Shown: piece after piece, positions 36,503 to 45,720 of the stretch | Position numbering within the stretch: position 1 is the first letter of the stretch | Layout of the letters: every line of letters begins with the position of its first letter | From: Lentibacter algarum | Lineage (GTDB): Bacteria; Pseudomonadota; Alphaproteobacteria; Rhodobacterales; Rhodobacteraceae | NCBI RefSeq assembly: GCF_040580765.1 | Contig: NZ_CP158687.1 | Span: 1,426,001-1,490,000, forward strand | Length of the DNA stretch: 64,000 nt | Reading direction: 5' to 3' | Made by a program: the position numbers and the translations under genes | Notes under the pieces: generated by a model | What the model was told of the DNA's origin: nothing | What the model saw: the letters and a program-made list of their open reading frames with translations, nothing else | Database searches by the model: none

Positions 36503-37276
36503 ATGACACTCAAAGGTAAGACTGCAGTTATCACAGGCTCCAATTCTGGTATCGGTCTTGGCATTGCATGGGAGATGGCACGGGCAGGGGCCGACGTTGT
36601 CCTCAATTCGTTTACCGACAGTGCCGATGATCATGCTTTGGCAGCACGGATGGCCAAAGAGACGGGTGTCTCTGTCCGCTACATTCAAGCCGATATGTCC
36701 AAGGGCACCGAGTGCCGCACGCTGATTGAGAAGGCGGGGCGTTGCGACATCCTAATCAACAATGCCGGCATCCAGCACGTCGCTGCAATTGATGAGTTCC
36801 CCACCGAAAAATGGGATGCAATTATTGCGATCAACCTGACATCGGCCTTTCATACGACCGCTGTGGCGCTCCCTATGATGCGCAAATCGGGTTGGGGCCG
36901 TGTCATCAACATTTCATCTGCACATGGCCTGACAGCTTCGCCTTACAAATCTGCGTACATTGCAGCAAAGCACGGAGTCGTTGGCCTGACAAAAACAACG
37001 GCACTTGAGACAGCGCAGGAGCCGATCACAGCCAATGCGATATGTCCTGGTTATGTTTTGACACCGCTTGTTGAGGCACAAATTCCCGACACGATGAAAG
37101 AATACGACATGAGCCGCGAAGACGTGATCAAGAATGTTATGCTGACGCGGCAACCCTCTAAAGAGTTTGCCACAGTTGAACAGCTCGGTGGTACAGCCGT
37201 TTTCTTGGCATCAGATGCAGCAGCTCAAATCACAGGTACAACGATTTCGGTCGATGGTGGCTGGACTGCGCTATAA
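36503..37276 (+). CDS. bdhA: 3-hydroxybutyrate dehydrogenase (SDR family)
   Basis: A 257-residue classical short-chain dehydrogenase. Cofactor motif TGSNSGIG at 11-18, NNAG at 86-89 and the catalytic S139, Y152, K156 (YIAAK). Overall length and the conserved QHVAAIDEFP segment match D-3-hydroxybutyrate dehydrogenase, which feeds polyhydroxybutyrate breakdown products into acetoacetate. ATG at 36503 has GGTGGA seven bases upstream; in-frame ATGs at 36434 and 36488 are less supported. The gene is downstream of the small RNA candidate. Confidence 0.88.
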   Translation: MTLKGKTAVITGSNSGIGLGIAWEMARAGADVVLNSFTDSADDHALAARMAKETGVSVRYIQADMSKGTECRTLIEKAGRCDILINNAGIQHVAAIDEFPTEKWDAIIAINLTSAFHTTAVALPMMRKSGWGRVINISSAHGLTASPYKSAYIAAKHGVVGLTKTTALETAQEPITANAICPGYVLTPLVEAQIPDTMKEYDMSREDVIKNVMLTRQPSKEFATVEQLGGTAVFLASDAAAQITGTTISVDGGWTAL

Positions 37277-37279
37277 AGC

Positions 37280-38005
37280 TTAACTGCTTTTAGCAGGCTG
37301 GCTTGGATCTTTTGAATTTGGATAGACCAGGCCAGCCGAAATGACGAGTTTCGCCGCGTCTTCGACTGTCATATCAAGCTCAATCACATCTTCTTTTGGT
37401 ACAAAAAGCAGAAAACCAGACGTCGGGTTCGGCGTTGTGGGGAGGAAGATGCTCATCATTTCAGCATCTGTCTTTGCGCGCTTGGCAATCTCGCCCTTGG
37501 CAGAGGTAGAGACAAACCCAATGGCCCAAATGCCTTTGCGGGGGTACTCTATGAGACAGGCTTTTTCAAAGCTACGCTCAGATTGTGCAAAAACTGTCTC
37601 AGCAATCTGCTTCACCCCGTTGTAGATTGAGCGCACAACAGGTACGCGCTCAAGCATTCCTTCGGCATAGCGAATGAGGGAGCGGCCAAGAAGGCCCTTG
37701 GCAAGCCAACCGACAAAGATCGTGAAGAAGAAGAAAACAAATACGCCAACACCGCGAATGTTGACATGAATCCAGTCGTCAGTTCCGTAAGTTCTGTCCA
37801 GCCAGCGGTTGACCAATTGCTCTGGATGATAGTTCGCAGGCACAAAGGGCATGACAAAACCATCAACCCAGCCGATGAAACTCCAGAGTAGCCAAATCGT
37901 GAAGGCTACAGGAGCGATCACGATCAGCCCTGTGAAAAAAGACGCGCGCAGACCTGCAAACATGCTGCGGCGTTTGTGGGTATCTTCGTCGAAAGGCGTT
38001 GTCAT
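37280..38005 (-). CDS. DUF502 family membrane protein
   Basis: A 241-residue protein with two hydrophobic segments (about residues 23-50 and 83-105), followed by a conserved cytosolic domain with RVPVVRSIYNGVKQI and the LPTTPNPTSGF segment, both hallmarks of DUF502. The function of this widespread family is unknown in bacteria; plant relatives (COV) act in vascular patterning. Convergent with bdhA, with three bases between stops. No partner genes are suggestive. Confidence 0.9.
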   Translation of the reverse strand: MTTPFDEDTHKRRSMFAGLRASFFTGLIVIAPVAFTIWLLWSFIGWVDGFVMPFVPANYHPEQLVNRWLDRTYGTDDWIHVNIRGVGVFVFFFFTIFVGWLAKGLLGRSLIRYAEGMLERVPVVRSIYNGVKQIAETVFAQSERSFEKACLIEYPRKGIWAIGFVSTSAKGEIAKRAKTDAEMMSIFLPTTPNPTSGFLLFVPKEDVIELDMTVEDAAKLVISAGLVYPNSKDPSQPAKSS

Positions 38006-38066
38006 CTGGAAAGTCGTCCCGCGTTACTGCACATCATTTAGGCGCTCACAGGCAACTTCACAATCT

Positions 38067-39002
38067 CTAAGCGCGCAAAACCTTCACAGACCAGTCTTCG
38101 GCCTTCAATTCGCCCGCAATCTGTGCAGCTAAGCGCGCATTGTTGAGAACAAGGGCAATATTTGTAGCAAGCGAGCGGCCTTCGGTCAGCTCAAAAATGC
38201 GCGCGAGCAGGAAGGGTGTGACAGCTTTCCCAGAAATGCCTTGCGCCTGTGCTTCACCTTGGGCTTGCTCAATAATAGGGGCGAGGGCGTCACGGCTGAT
38301 CTCGGCCTCTTTTGGAACCGGGTTGCCGACGAGCTGCCCCCCCGGAAGGCCCAAAGCGGCGCGCATCATGTGGGCCTTGGCGATCTCACCAGCCGTGTTC
38401 ATTTGCAAAGGGGCAGCCAGTCCAGAATTGCGCGACCAAAAGGCAGGAAACTCGGGCTGACCATAGCCAATCACGGGGACACCAAGTGTTTCTAGAACTT
38501 CGAGGGTTTTGGGAATATCGAGAATTGCCTTCGCACCTGCCGCAACAACAGTGACCGGGGTCTGCGCGAGTTCTTGGAGGTCAGCTGAAACATCAAAGCT
38601 AAGTTCCGCCCCCTGATGCACGCCGCCTATCCCGCCTGTGGCAAAGACTGATATTCCAGCGAGATGTGCGGCAATCATTGTTGCTGCGACAGTTGTTGCA
38701 CCTGTTCCGCCTGTCGCCATACACGCTGCAAGATCGGCGCGTGAAAGCTTTGCAACGCCTTGGGTCTTGGCGAGAGCTTCAAGCTCGCACTGTTCGAGAC
38801 CGATATGCAGCGTTCCGTTTAGCACGGCAATTGTCGCAGGGGTCGCCCCGTGGCTACGCACTTCAGCTTCAACAAGCTGAGCCGTCTCAACATTTTGGGG
38901 GAAGGGCATCCCATGGGTGATAATAGTGCTCTCCAAAGCCACACTAGGTTTAGAGTCTGCCTGCGCAGCGCGCACTTCAGATGAATAGATTATTTCATAC
39001 AT
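38067..39002 (-). CDS. psuG: pseudouridine-5'-phosphate glycosidase
   Basis: A 311-residue enzyme that splits pseudouridine 5'-phosphate into uracil and ribose 5-phosphate. It opens with the family segment ALESTIITHGMPFPQN (about residues 22-37) and carries CMATGGTGATTVAATM-like glycine-rich sequence near 95-110, where the catalytic lysine and aspartate region lies. ATG at 39002 has GGAGA eight bases upstream; the in-frame ATG at 39047 lies inside psuK. It overlaps psuK by eight bases, forming a pseudouridine degradation operon. Confidence 0.92.
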   Translation of the reverse strand: MYEIIYSSEVRAAQADSKPSVALESTIITHGMPFPQNVETAQLVEAEVRSHGATPATIAVLNGTLHIGLEQCELEALAKTQGVAKLSRADLAACMATGGTGATTVAATMIAAHLAGISVFATGGIGGVHQGAELSFDVSADLQELAQTPVTVVAAGAKAILDIPKTLEVLETLGVPVIGYGQPEFPAFWSRNSGLAAPLQMNTAGEIAKAHMMRAALGLPGGQLVGNPVPKEAEISRDALAPIIEQAQGEAQAQGISGKAVTPFLLARIFELTEGRSLATNIALVLNNARLAAQIAGELKAEDWSVKVLRA

Positions 39003-39894
39003 AGTTGTCGTCTCCTGCCACATAGGCTGCGGCTGTTTTTTGAGCAAATTCCAGTGCTTTTGGCCGGTTCATACCCTCAATCTCTGCTGCAATATGAGCC
39101 GCCATAAACGTATCGCCAGCTCCAGTGATGCGTTGGGCAACCACTTGGGGCGGCTCAGCCTCATGTGTTTCGTTCACACAAGCATCACATGCCGCACCGG
39201 CTCCATGAGTGACCACAACGCGCCGCGCGCCAGCTTCTAAGAGCGCTTCAGCTCCCAGACGCGCTGTCGAGAGGCCAGTTTTACCACTGATCAGCTCTGC
39301 TTCTTCAAGATTGACATACAGCGTTGCACCCTTGTGCCCAATAATCGCGCGCAAGCGTTCCGCTTTGCCAGGAGAAGCCGGCGCAATCCGCAAATCAGCC
39401 GCCACAAAAGCCTCGTTTTGGGACAAGTCTGACAAAAGAGCTTCGGTCAGATTTCCGTCGAGCGCTATGGCGCCACGATATGGTGCCAGTGCCGATCCAA
39501 GCGTACCATCCATTAGTGGCGTTAAAATCGCAGCTCCAGCGTCTTCGAGCGAATGCGCGTCGGCGATCGCCGCGATGAGCCCATTCATGCCCTCAATCGC
39601 CATATAGGCGTCCGTTGGTCGTGTACTTAAGTATATATGATCCGTGATAAGCCCCAAGTCCTTAGCTGCTTTGATGAGCTCCTGACCTGCCTTGTCGCGC
39701 CCAAGCGCTGAGAGCAACACAGGCGAAAGACCAAAGCGCGCAAGCGTCATAGCGATATTCATCGCGACACCACCAGGCAAGCGGGTGATCCGTCCCGGCA
39801 TATCGTTTCCAACCCGCATTTCGCGAGGCGTGCGCCCGATAATGTCCCAAAGGACTGAGCCTATACAAATGATCTGATGAGATGTGGAGCGCAT
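38995..39894 (-). CDS. psuK: PfkB family pseudouridine kinase
   Basis: A 299-residue sugar kinase. Signature GGVAMNIAMTLARFG (about residues 41-55) and the C-terminal anion-hole motif ITGAGDTF with the catalytic aspartate mark the PfkB family. Its overlap with psuG makes pseudouridine the likely substrate: the kinase phosphorylates it and the glycosidase cleaves it. The ATG at 39894 is chosen; a TTG at 39918 is possible and neither has a clear ribosome binding site. A transporter for pseudouridine is not seen beside it. Confidence 0.88.
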   Translation of the reverse strand: MRSTSHQIICIGSVLWDIIGRTPREMRVGNDMPGRITRLPGGVAMNIAMTLARFGLSPVLLSALGRDKAGQELIKAAKDLGLITDHIYLSTRPTDAYMAIEGMNGLIAAIADAHSLEDAGAAILTPLMDGTLGSALAPYRGAIALDGNLTEALLSDLSQNEAFVAADLRIAPASPGKAERLRAIIGHKGATLYVNLEEAELISGKTGLSTARLGAEALLEAGARRVVVTHGAGAACDACVNETHEAEPPQVVAQRITGAGDTFMAAHIAAEIEGMNRPKALEFAQKTAAAYVAGDDNYV

Positions 39895-39955
39895 GGTGGT
39901 TAAATGAAGATAACCCAAGCGCTTGGCAATGCTTTTCCTGAATCAGAATAGGCTC

Positions 39956-39984
39956 TTGCAAAGGGCAGGGGGCAGATATATACG
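39956..39984 (+). promoter_or_regulatory. candidate promoter of rpsB-tsf
   Basis: TTGCAA (39956-39961), a 17-base spacer and TATACG (39979-39984) read as a sigma-70-like promoter about 120 bases upstream of rpsB. This gives a leader of about 115 bases for the ribosomal protein mRNA, long enough for autoregulation by S2. Confidence 0.45.
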
Positions 39985-40104
39985 CGCGCCACTAACTTCG
40001 CAGATGGAAGCGGGCTCATGGGGGAGAAATCCTTATGTGTCCACCGGTTGAAGCACTCGCTTCTCTTCCTTCCATCAAGGCATAAACCGGAAAGGAAAAA
40101 GACA

Positions 40105-40890
40105 ATGGCTCTTCCCGAGTTCACATTGCGTCAGCTGCTTGAAGCAGGCGTACACTTTGGTCACCAAACACAACGCTGGAACCCACGCATGGGCCCGTTC
40201 ATTTACGGCGCGCGCAATGGCATCCACATTATGGACCTTACACAAACAGTTCCAATGCTCGACGCAGCTCTGAGCGCCGTTCGCGATACAGTTGCAAAAG
40301 GCGGCCGCGTACTTTTTGTTGGTACAAAGCGTCAAGCGGCGACACCCGTTGCAGAAGCAGCAGAGCGTTGCGCACAGTATTACATGAACCACCGCTGGCT
40401 CGGTGGCACGCTGACAAACTGGCAGACAGTTTCAAAGTCAATCAGCCGCCTCAAGTCAATCGACGAGAAGATGGAAACAGGCTTTGAAGGTCTGACCAAA
40501 AAAGAACGTCTCGGCATGGAACGTGACCAAGAGAAGCTGCAAGCATCTCTCGGCGGCATCCGTGAAATGGGCGGCGTGCCTGATCTGATTTTCGTCATCG
40601 ACGTGAAAAAAGAAGCACTGGCCGTTGCTGAAGCTAACAAACTGGGTATCCCCGTTGTGGCTGTGGTTGACACAAACTGCTCACCAGACGGCGTTGATTA
40701 CATCATCCCAGGCAATGACGATGCGGCACGCGCAATTGCGCTTTACACCGATCTCGTTGCGCGCGCGGCTCTTGACGGCATGTCAGCTCAGCTCGGCAAT
40801 GCCGGCGTTGATATCGGCGCAATGGTTGATGCACCTGTTGAAGAAGTAGCGGCAGAAGCGCCAGCTGCAGAAGCAACAGCAGAAGCCTAA
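40105..40890 (+). CDS. rpsB: 30S ribosomal protein S2
   Basis: A 261-residue ribosomal protein. It starts [19 protein letters not shown], the highly conserved S2 N-terminus, and ends in a Glu/Ala-rich tail typical of alphaproteobacteria. The ATG at 40105 has AAAGGA seven to eight bases upstream; the frame upstream to 40018 has no such signal. It is followed by tsf, the usual order. The 10 base pair hairpin between the two genes may lower tsf expression or end some transcripts. Confidence 0.97.
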   Translation: MALPEFTLRQLLEAGVHFGHQTQRWNPRMGPFIYGARNGIHIMDLTQTVPMLDAALSAVRDTVAKGGRVLFVGTKRQAATPVAEAAERCAQYYMNHRWLGGTLTNWQTVSKSISRLKSIDEKMETGFEGLTKKERLGMERDQEKLQASLGGIREMGGVPDLIFVIDVKKEALAVAEANKLGIPVVAVVDTNCSPDGVDYIIPGNDDAARAIALYTDLVARAALDGMSAQLGNAGVDIGAMVDAPVEEVAAEAPAAEATAEA

Positions 40891-40914
40891 ACCCGACGGG
40901 TTGACCTTAAACAT

Positions 40915-40946
40915 GCAGGCGCAAGAGAGTTGCGCCTGCTTATTTT
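40915..40946 (+). terminator. terminator-like hairpin between rpsB and tsf
   Basis: GCAGGCGCAA (40915-40924) and TTGCGCCTGC (40930-40939) form a perfect ten base pair stem with a five-base loop, followed by TTATTTT. It probably acts as a partial terminator and divides output between rpsB and tsf. Confidence 0.8.
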
Positions 40947-40971
40947 CAATTTTGTTACGAGGAGAGCCAAG

Positions 40972-41847
40972 ATGGCGATCACAGCAGCATTGGTGAAAGA
41001 ACTGCGCGACAGCACGGGCGCAGGCATGATGGACGCAAAAAAAGCACTGACAGAAACTGACGGCGATATGGAAGCCGCTGTTGACTGGCTGCGCACGAAA
41101 GGTCTTGCGAAAGCAGCTAAAAAGTCAGGCCGTACCGCGGCTGAAGGCCTTGTGGCTGTTCAGGTTTCCGGCGGCAAAGGTGTTGCCGTTGAAGTGAACT
41201 CTGAAACTGACTTCGTCGGTAAAAACGCAGAGTTCCAAGACATGGTAGGCAAGATTGCCCAAGCCGCAACAGGCGTTTCAAACGTTGAAGAGCTGGCCGC
41301 AGCAAGCGTAGGTGGCAAAGTTGTTGCCGATATGATCACAGACAAGATCGCCACGATTGGTGAGAATATGTCTTTGCGCCGGATGGCGGCACTTGAGGGC
41401 GACACAGTCGTATCTTACGTGCACAACGCAGCCACAGACGGCATGGGCAAAATCGGTGTTCTCGTGGCCATGACTGGCGGCGACGAAGGCTTTGGCAAAA
41501 TGGTAGCGATGCACATCGCTGCTGCGCGCCCAGAAGCGCTGAACGAAGCTGCTCTTGATCCTGCATGGGTTGCTAAAGAGCGTCAGGTTCAGATCGACAT
41601 CGCGAAAGAGTCAGGCAAGCCTGATGCCGTGATCGAGAAGATGATTGTCGGTCGTATGGCGAAGTTCATGGCCGAGAATACACTCCTTGGCCAAGCGTTC
41701 GTTGTGAACCCAGATCTTTCTGTTGAGCAAGCCGCGAAAGAAGCGGGCGCAACCATCACTGGTTTCGTACGCATGGAAGTCGGTGAAGGCATCGAGAAAA
41801 AAGTAGAAGACTTTGCAGCTGAGGTTGCAAAAGCCGTACAAGGCTAA
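40972..41847 (+). CDS. tsf: translation elongation factor Ts
   Basis: A 291-residue nucleotide exchange factor for EF-Tu. The N-terminal UBA-like domain has [16 protein letters not shown] (residues 10-25), and the core includes [15 protein letters not shown] at 40972 has GAGGAG eight bases upstream. The frame upstream to 40930 is inside the hairpin region and not used. Followed by a strong terminator. Confidence 0.97.
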   Translation: MAITAALVKELRDSTGAGMMDAKKALTETDGDMEAAVDWLRTKGLAKAAKKSGRTAAEGLVAVQVSGGKGVAVEVNSETDFVGKNAEFQDMVGKIAQAATGVSNVEELAAASVGGKVVADMITDKIATIGENMSLRRMAALEGDTVVSYVHNAATDGMGKIGVLVAMTGGDEGFGKMVAMHIAAARPEALNEAALDPAWVAKERQVQIDIAKESGKPDAVIEKMIVGRMAKFMAENTLLGQAFVVNPDLSVEQAAKEAGATITGFVRMEVGEGIEKKVEDFAAEVAKAVQG

Positions 41848-41871
41848 GGTCATATCTCTTTTAGACGAAAG

Positions 41872-41909
41872 ACGGCGTCGCCCAAAGTTGGGTGGCGCCG
41901 TTTTATTTT
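41872..41909 (+). terminator. Rho-independent terminator after tsf
   Basis: ACGGCG (41872-41877) pairs with CGCCGT (41896-41901), with the inner stem GCCCA/TGGGT containing a wobble pair, followed by TTTTATTTT. Confidence 0.85.
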
Positions 41910-42026
41910 GATCAAGTTGGTCGGTCGTGGAGTTTAACCGAAGCCAGCAAATCGCGCAAATTCATGGGTTTAGCACTACATTAATTTAACATAATACATA
42001 TTATACGATAAATATACTTAAAGATA

Positions 42027-42047
42027 AGGGGCGCATGTTGCGCCCCT
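42027..42047 (-). terminator. terminator after gcdH
   Basis: GGGGCGC (42028-42034) pairs with GCGCCCC (42040-42046) around ATGTT. On the minus strand it comes just after the gcdH stop and is followed by TTATCTTT. The sequence on its other side (41980-42025) is unusually A/T-rich for this genome. Confidence 0.8.
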
Positions 42048-42052
42048 ATTGT

Positions 42053-43276
42053 TTAGAAAAATGCCTGCAAGCCAGTCTGTGCGCGCCCGAGGATAAGCGC
42101 ATGGACGTCATGTGTGCCCTCATAGGTGTTCACAGTCTCAAGGTTCATCGCGTGACGGATGACATGATACTCTAACGTGATGCCATTACCGCCATGCATG
42201 TCACGAGATTGTCTAGCAATATCAAGCGCTTTACCGCAGTTGTTGCGCTTTAACATTGAGATCATTTCTGGTGCTGCCCGCGCCTCATCCATCAATCGAC
42301 CAAGGCGCAATGCACTATGAAGACCGAGCGTAATCTCTGTCTGCATATCAGCAAGTTTCTTCTGGAACAGCTGTGTTTGTGCCAGCGGCCGTTTAAATTG
42401 ATGACGGTCAAGCCCATACTGACGCCCAGCGTGCCAGCAGAATTCTGCGGCGCCCATTACACCCCAAGAAATACCATACCGCGCGCGGTTCAAACATCCA
42501 AAAGGCCCTTTAAGCCCTTGAACATTAGGTAAAAGAGCATCGTCACCAACTTCTACACCATCCATAACAATCTCGCCTGTCACAGAGGCCCGCAGGCTCA
42601 TTTTGTTGGCGATTTTGGGCGCCGAGAGGCCTGTCATCCCTTTTTCAAGGATGAAGCCGCGGATTTTACCGCCGTGCTCATCGGATTTGGCCCAAACCAC
42701 AAAGACATCTGCGATTGGCGCATTCGAGATCCACATCTTGGCGCCGGTGATTTTGTAGCCGTTGGCCGTCTTTTCAGCTCGGGTTTTCATGCCGGCTGGA
42801 TCCGATCCTGCGTCAGGCTCCGTAAGCCCGAAACAACCGATCAAATCCCCAGCTGCAAGCCCTGGGAGGTATTTTTTGCGCTGTTCTTCTGTTCCGTAGG
42901 CATAGATCGGATACATCACGAGCGAGCTTTGAACACTCATCATCGAGCGATAACCGCTGTCAACGCGCTCGATCTCACGCGCGACGAGACCATACGCCAC
43001 ATAAGAGCTACCCAGACCGCCGTATTCTTCCGGAACAGTGATTCCGAGCAGGCCCATATCGCCCATTTCTTTAAATATTTCTGGCGCGACCGTTTCATTG
43101 GCGTAGGCCTCTGTGATCTTTGGCATCAGACTTGTTTGGGCGTAGGTACGTGCGCTCTGAGCGATCATACGTTCGTCTTCGCTAAGTTGATCCTCCAGAT
43201 AAAGCGGATCTTCCCAGCTAAACTGACCAAGTTCAGGCGCATCTTTGGCTTTAAGTTTGGGTGTTTGGTTGCTCAT
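42053..43276 (-). CDS. gcdH: glutaryl-CoA dehydrogenase
   Basis: A 407-residue acyl-CoA dehydrogenase that oxidatively decarboxylates glutaryl-CoA to crotonyl-CoA in lysine and tryptophan breakdown. It has the FAD and substrate motifs [14 protein letters not shown] and [14 protein letters not shown]. The catalytic glutamate lies in the [16 protein letters not shown] segment near the C-terminus, a hallmark of this subfamily. ATG at 43276 has GGGA seven bases upstream; an ATG at 43291 adds five residues. It reads away from a LysR gene, with an operator-like palindrome between them. Confidence 0.9.
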   Translation of the reverse strand: MSNQTPKLKAKDAPELGQFSWEDPLYLEDQLSEDERMIAQSARTYAQTSLMPKITEAYANETVAPEIFKEMGDMGLLGITVPEEYGGLGSSYVAYGLVAREIERVDSGYRSMMSVQSSLVMYPIYAYGTEEQRKKYLPGLAAGDLIGCFGLTEPDAGSDPAGMKTRAEKTANGYKITGAKMWISNAPIADVFVVWAKSDEHGGKIRGFILEKGMTGLSAPKIANKMSLRASVTGEIVMDGVEVGDDALLPNVQGLKGPFGCLNRARYGISWGVMGAAEFCWHAGRQYGLDRHQFKRPLAQTQLFQKKLADMQTEITLGLHSALRLGRLMDEARAAPEMISMLKRNNCGKALDIARQSRDMHGGNGITLEYHVIRHAMNLETVNTYEGTHDVHALILGRAQTGLQAFF

Positions 43277-43318
43277 CTTTGTGTCCCACATCCGAGTATC
43301 ATTCGCGCTTTATCTATC

Positions 43319-43333
43319 ATGCAGCTTTAGCAT
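43319..43333. promoter_or_regulatory. LysR-type operator candidate between gcdH and its regulator
   Basis: ATGC (43319-43322), a seven-base spacer and GCAT (43330-43333) form a perfect inverted repeat that contains the T-N11-A pattern of LysR-type boxes. A second palindrome, ATGCAT, stands nearby at 43357-43362. It lies in the divergent promoter region. Confidence 0.55.
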
Positions 43334-43379
43334 ATAATAACACATAATTCGACGATATGCATGACAGTTTGGAATACAC

Positions 43380-44282
43380 ATGGCCCGCCGATACCTACCA
43401 TCAACACAAGGACTTGCTGCACTCGAGGCTTTGGCGCGGTTGCAAAGTGTCACAGCAGCGGCTCAGGAGCTGAACTTGACGCAGAGCGCTGTGTCTCGTC
43501 AACTTCAAGCGATAGAAACCCAGCTTGGCGTTGAACTTTTTGTGCGGCGTGCAAAGCGCGTTAGCCTAACAACCGCTGGCCAACGCTATGCTGAGGAAGT
43601 TCGTCGTGCGCTTGATTTGCTTTCCAATGCCGCCCTGCGCCTTCAAACCAACCCCGAGGGTGGCACACTCAATTTGGCGATCCTGCCAACCTTTGGTATG
43701 CGTTGGCTGCTGCCTCGCCTACCCCGGTTTGGCCGCGCGCACCCCGATGTGACCGTCAATATGAACACCCGTCTCGGGCAATTTGACTTCACAGGCACAG
43801 ATATGGACGCGGCGCTCAGCTTTGGCAAAGGCGACTGGCCACAATGTCACTCGCTTTGGCTGGAAAACGAGGCGGTTTTGCCAATGGCTGCGCCTGCCTT
43901 CTTGCGTGAAACACCTGTCATCGAGCCAGCCGATCTCGTGTCCCTGCCCTTGCTACACATTCAGACCCGTCCGAACGCTTGGAAAGACTGGTTCGCTGAG
44001 CACGGGGTCGCAACACAGGGTTTAGCAGGCACACGCTATGACCAGTTTTCGACGATCTTACAGGCAGCGCGACATGGCCTTGGCGTCGCACTCTTGCCTG
44101 AATACCTCGCGCGCGAAGAGGAAGCGGAAGGGCGCCTAGAAGTCGTTCTTGATGCTCCAAGCCCGAGCCGTGGGGCGTATTATCTGGTTTGGCCCGAAGA
44201 GAAGCACAACACCCCTGCCCTACAGGCCTTCTGCGCTTGGCTTAAAGAAGAGGTCGAAGGAGAAGACCTACTGCCCCGGTAA
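43380..44282 (+). CDS. LysR family regulator, divergent to gcdH
   Basis: A 300-residue regulator with an N-terminal winged helix-turn-helix (ARLQSVTAAAQELNLTQSAV near residues 19-38) and a LysR substrate domain. It resembles GcvA-type regulators by the opening RRYLPSTQGLAALEALARL. Divergent position next to gcdH suggests it is the activator of glutarate catabolism (GcdR-like), with glutarate or a derivative as the effector. That is inference. It is convergent with phoB. Confidence 0.9.
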   Translation: MARRYLPSTQGLAALEALARLQSVTAAAQELNLTQSAVSRQLQAIETQLGVELFVRRAKRVSLTTAGQRYAEEVRRALDLLSNAALRLQTNPEGGTLNLAILPTFGMRWLLPRLPRFGRAHPDVTVNMNTRLGQFDFTGTDMDAALSFGKGDWPQCHSLWLENEAVLPMAAPAFLRETPVIEPADLVSLPLLHIQTRPNAWKDWFAEHGVATQGLAGTRYDQFSTILQAARHGLGVALLPEYLAREEEAEGRLEVVLDAPSPSRGAYYLVWPEEKHNTPALQAFCAWLKEEVEGEDLLPR

Positions 44283-44303
44283 GCGGACAGCTTGAGCTCT
44301 TTA

Positions 44304-44993
44304 TTAGCCTAATGCGTAGCCTGCGCCGCGCACTGTGCGTAAAGGATCATCTCCTCCGTGCTGCATCAGGGCTTTGCGCAATCTGCCAATGTGGACATCC
44401 ACCGTGCGAGTATCCACATAGATATCGCGCCCCCAGACCCGATCAAGGAGCTGTTCACGGCTCAATACTCGGCCCTGATTTTCCAAAAAAGCTGCCAGTA
44501 GCCGGAACTCAGTTGGGCCCAGTTTAATCTCGCTCTGCGCTCGGCTGACGCGGTGACTGGCCGCATCTAGCACAATATCGTCAAACACGAGTTCCTCTCC
44601 CACAGACGCAGGCCGTGTACGGCGCAGTTCTTTGCGCACTCGCGCCATCAGCTCCGCGACAGAGTAAGGCTTAACCATGTAGTCATCCGCACCTGTCTCT
44701 AGCCCGCGCACCTTATCAAGCTCTTCAGAGCGTGCAGACAACATGATTACTGGTAGCGCACGTGTCGCCTTACCCGATTTTAGACGGCGGCAAACTTCAA
44801 GACCAGAAACATGCGGTAGCATCCAGTCTAAGAGGACAAGATCAGGTACTGACTCTTGCGCCATAACAAGAGCCTCCTCACCGTCCTCAGCCTCAATCAC
44901 CTCAAAGCCTTCCGACTTCAAATTGTAAGCCAAGACGGCGCGCTGTGCTGGTTCGTCCTCGACCAACAATATTGTCGGCTTGCTTGCACTCAC
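44304..44993 (-). CDS. phoB: phosphate regulon response regulator PhoB
   Basis: A 229-residue OmpR-family regulator. The receiver has D56 (VLLDWMLP) and K in the MVKPYS segment; the winged-helix DNA-binding domain (about 130-227) includes LGPTEFRLLAAFLENQGRVL and ends VRGAGYAL. When phosphorylated by PhoR, it binds Pho boxes such as the one upstream of pstS. The start is a GTG that overlaps the phoU stop (GTGA). Last gene of the pst-pho unit. Confidence 0.95.
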   Translation of the reverse strand: MSASKPTILLVEDEPAQRAVLAYNLKSEGFEVIEAEDGEEALVMAQESVPDLVLLDWMLPHVSGLEVCRRLKSGKATRALPVIMLSARSEELDKVRGLETGADDYMVKPYSVAELMARVRKELRRTRPASVGEELVFDDIVLDAASHRVSRAQSEIKLGPTEFRLLAAFLENQGRVLSREQLLDRVWGRDIYVDTRTVDVHIGRLRKALMQHGGDDPLRTVRGAGYALG

Positions 44994-45709
44994 GACAAAT
45001 CACTGACGTTGGCATCTGTTGATGTAACGTCGCCCTTATCTCTGGCGTCTTCAGGTTTTTCGCCCGTCACAAGATAAACCACTTGCTCAGCAATAGCTGT
45101 AACATGGTCGCCCATGCGCTCCGTATTCTTGGCAATGAAGTGCAAATGCATGCAGGCGCTAATGTTGCGAGGGTCTTCAAGCATGAAGGTGAGAAACTCA
45201 CGAAACAACGCATTGTAGAGCTGATCAATATCGCGGTCGCGGTCTATGACATCCATTGCAAGCGTGGCGTCGCGTTGGATATAGGCATCGAGCGCATCTT
45301 TGAGCATCAGTTGCACTTCACGCGCCATGCGGCGCAGCGAAACATGCGCTTCTTCAATGGCAGGAAGCTGCGCCAAGACACTGGTCCGCTTGGCCATGTT
45401 CTTGGCATAGTCTCCGATGCGCTCAAGATTGGCCGAGATTTTCAGCACCGAAAGCACCAACCGCAAGTCAATGGCGGTGGGCGCGCGCAAAGCAATCAGC
45501 TGGGCGGCATCGTCGTTGATTTGCTCTTCAAGCAGATCAACGGCTTTGTCTTTGGCGCGGACCTCTTCCGCCTTCTCCTGATCGCGAGACGCAAGTGCGT
45601 CAGCAGCATCGAGGATCGCCATTTCGACAAGCCCACCCATTTTCATAATCTGGGCCTGGATGTCTTGCAGATCGCGGTCAAACGCCGAAGCGATGTGTTG
45701 ATCGTTCAT
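44990..45709 (-). CDS. phoU: phosphate signalling protein PhoU
   Basis: A 239-residue protein made of two repeats of a three-helix PhoU domain, each with a conserved metal-binding E/D-rich segment (KADEVR-like and NTERMGDH). PhoU signals phosphate sufficiency from the Pst transporter to PhoR and represses the regulon. AAGGAG lies seven bases before the ATG. It overlaps phoB downstream and follows pstB after eleven bases. Confidence 0.93.
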   Translation of the reverse strand: MNDQHIASAFDRDLQDIQAQIMKMGGLVEMAILDAADALASRDQEKAEEVRAKDKAVDLLEEQINDDAAQLIALRAPTAIDLRLVLSVLKISANLERIGDYAKNMAKRTSVLAQLPAIEEAHVSLRRMAREVQLMLKDALDAYIQRDATLAMDVIDRDRDIDQLYNALFREFLTFMLEDPRNISACMHLHFIAKNTERMGDHVTAIAEQVVYLVTGEKPEDARDKGDVTSTDANVSDLS

Positions 45710-45720
45710 TTCAGTGCTCC

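Noticed and set aside
41910..42026. A/T-rich stretch between tsf and gcdH as an attachment site or mobile element scar
   Set aside because: No direct repeats, tRNA gene or integrase are nearby; it is more simply the region between two convergent terminators.
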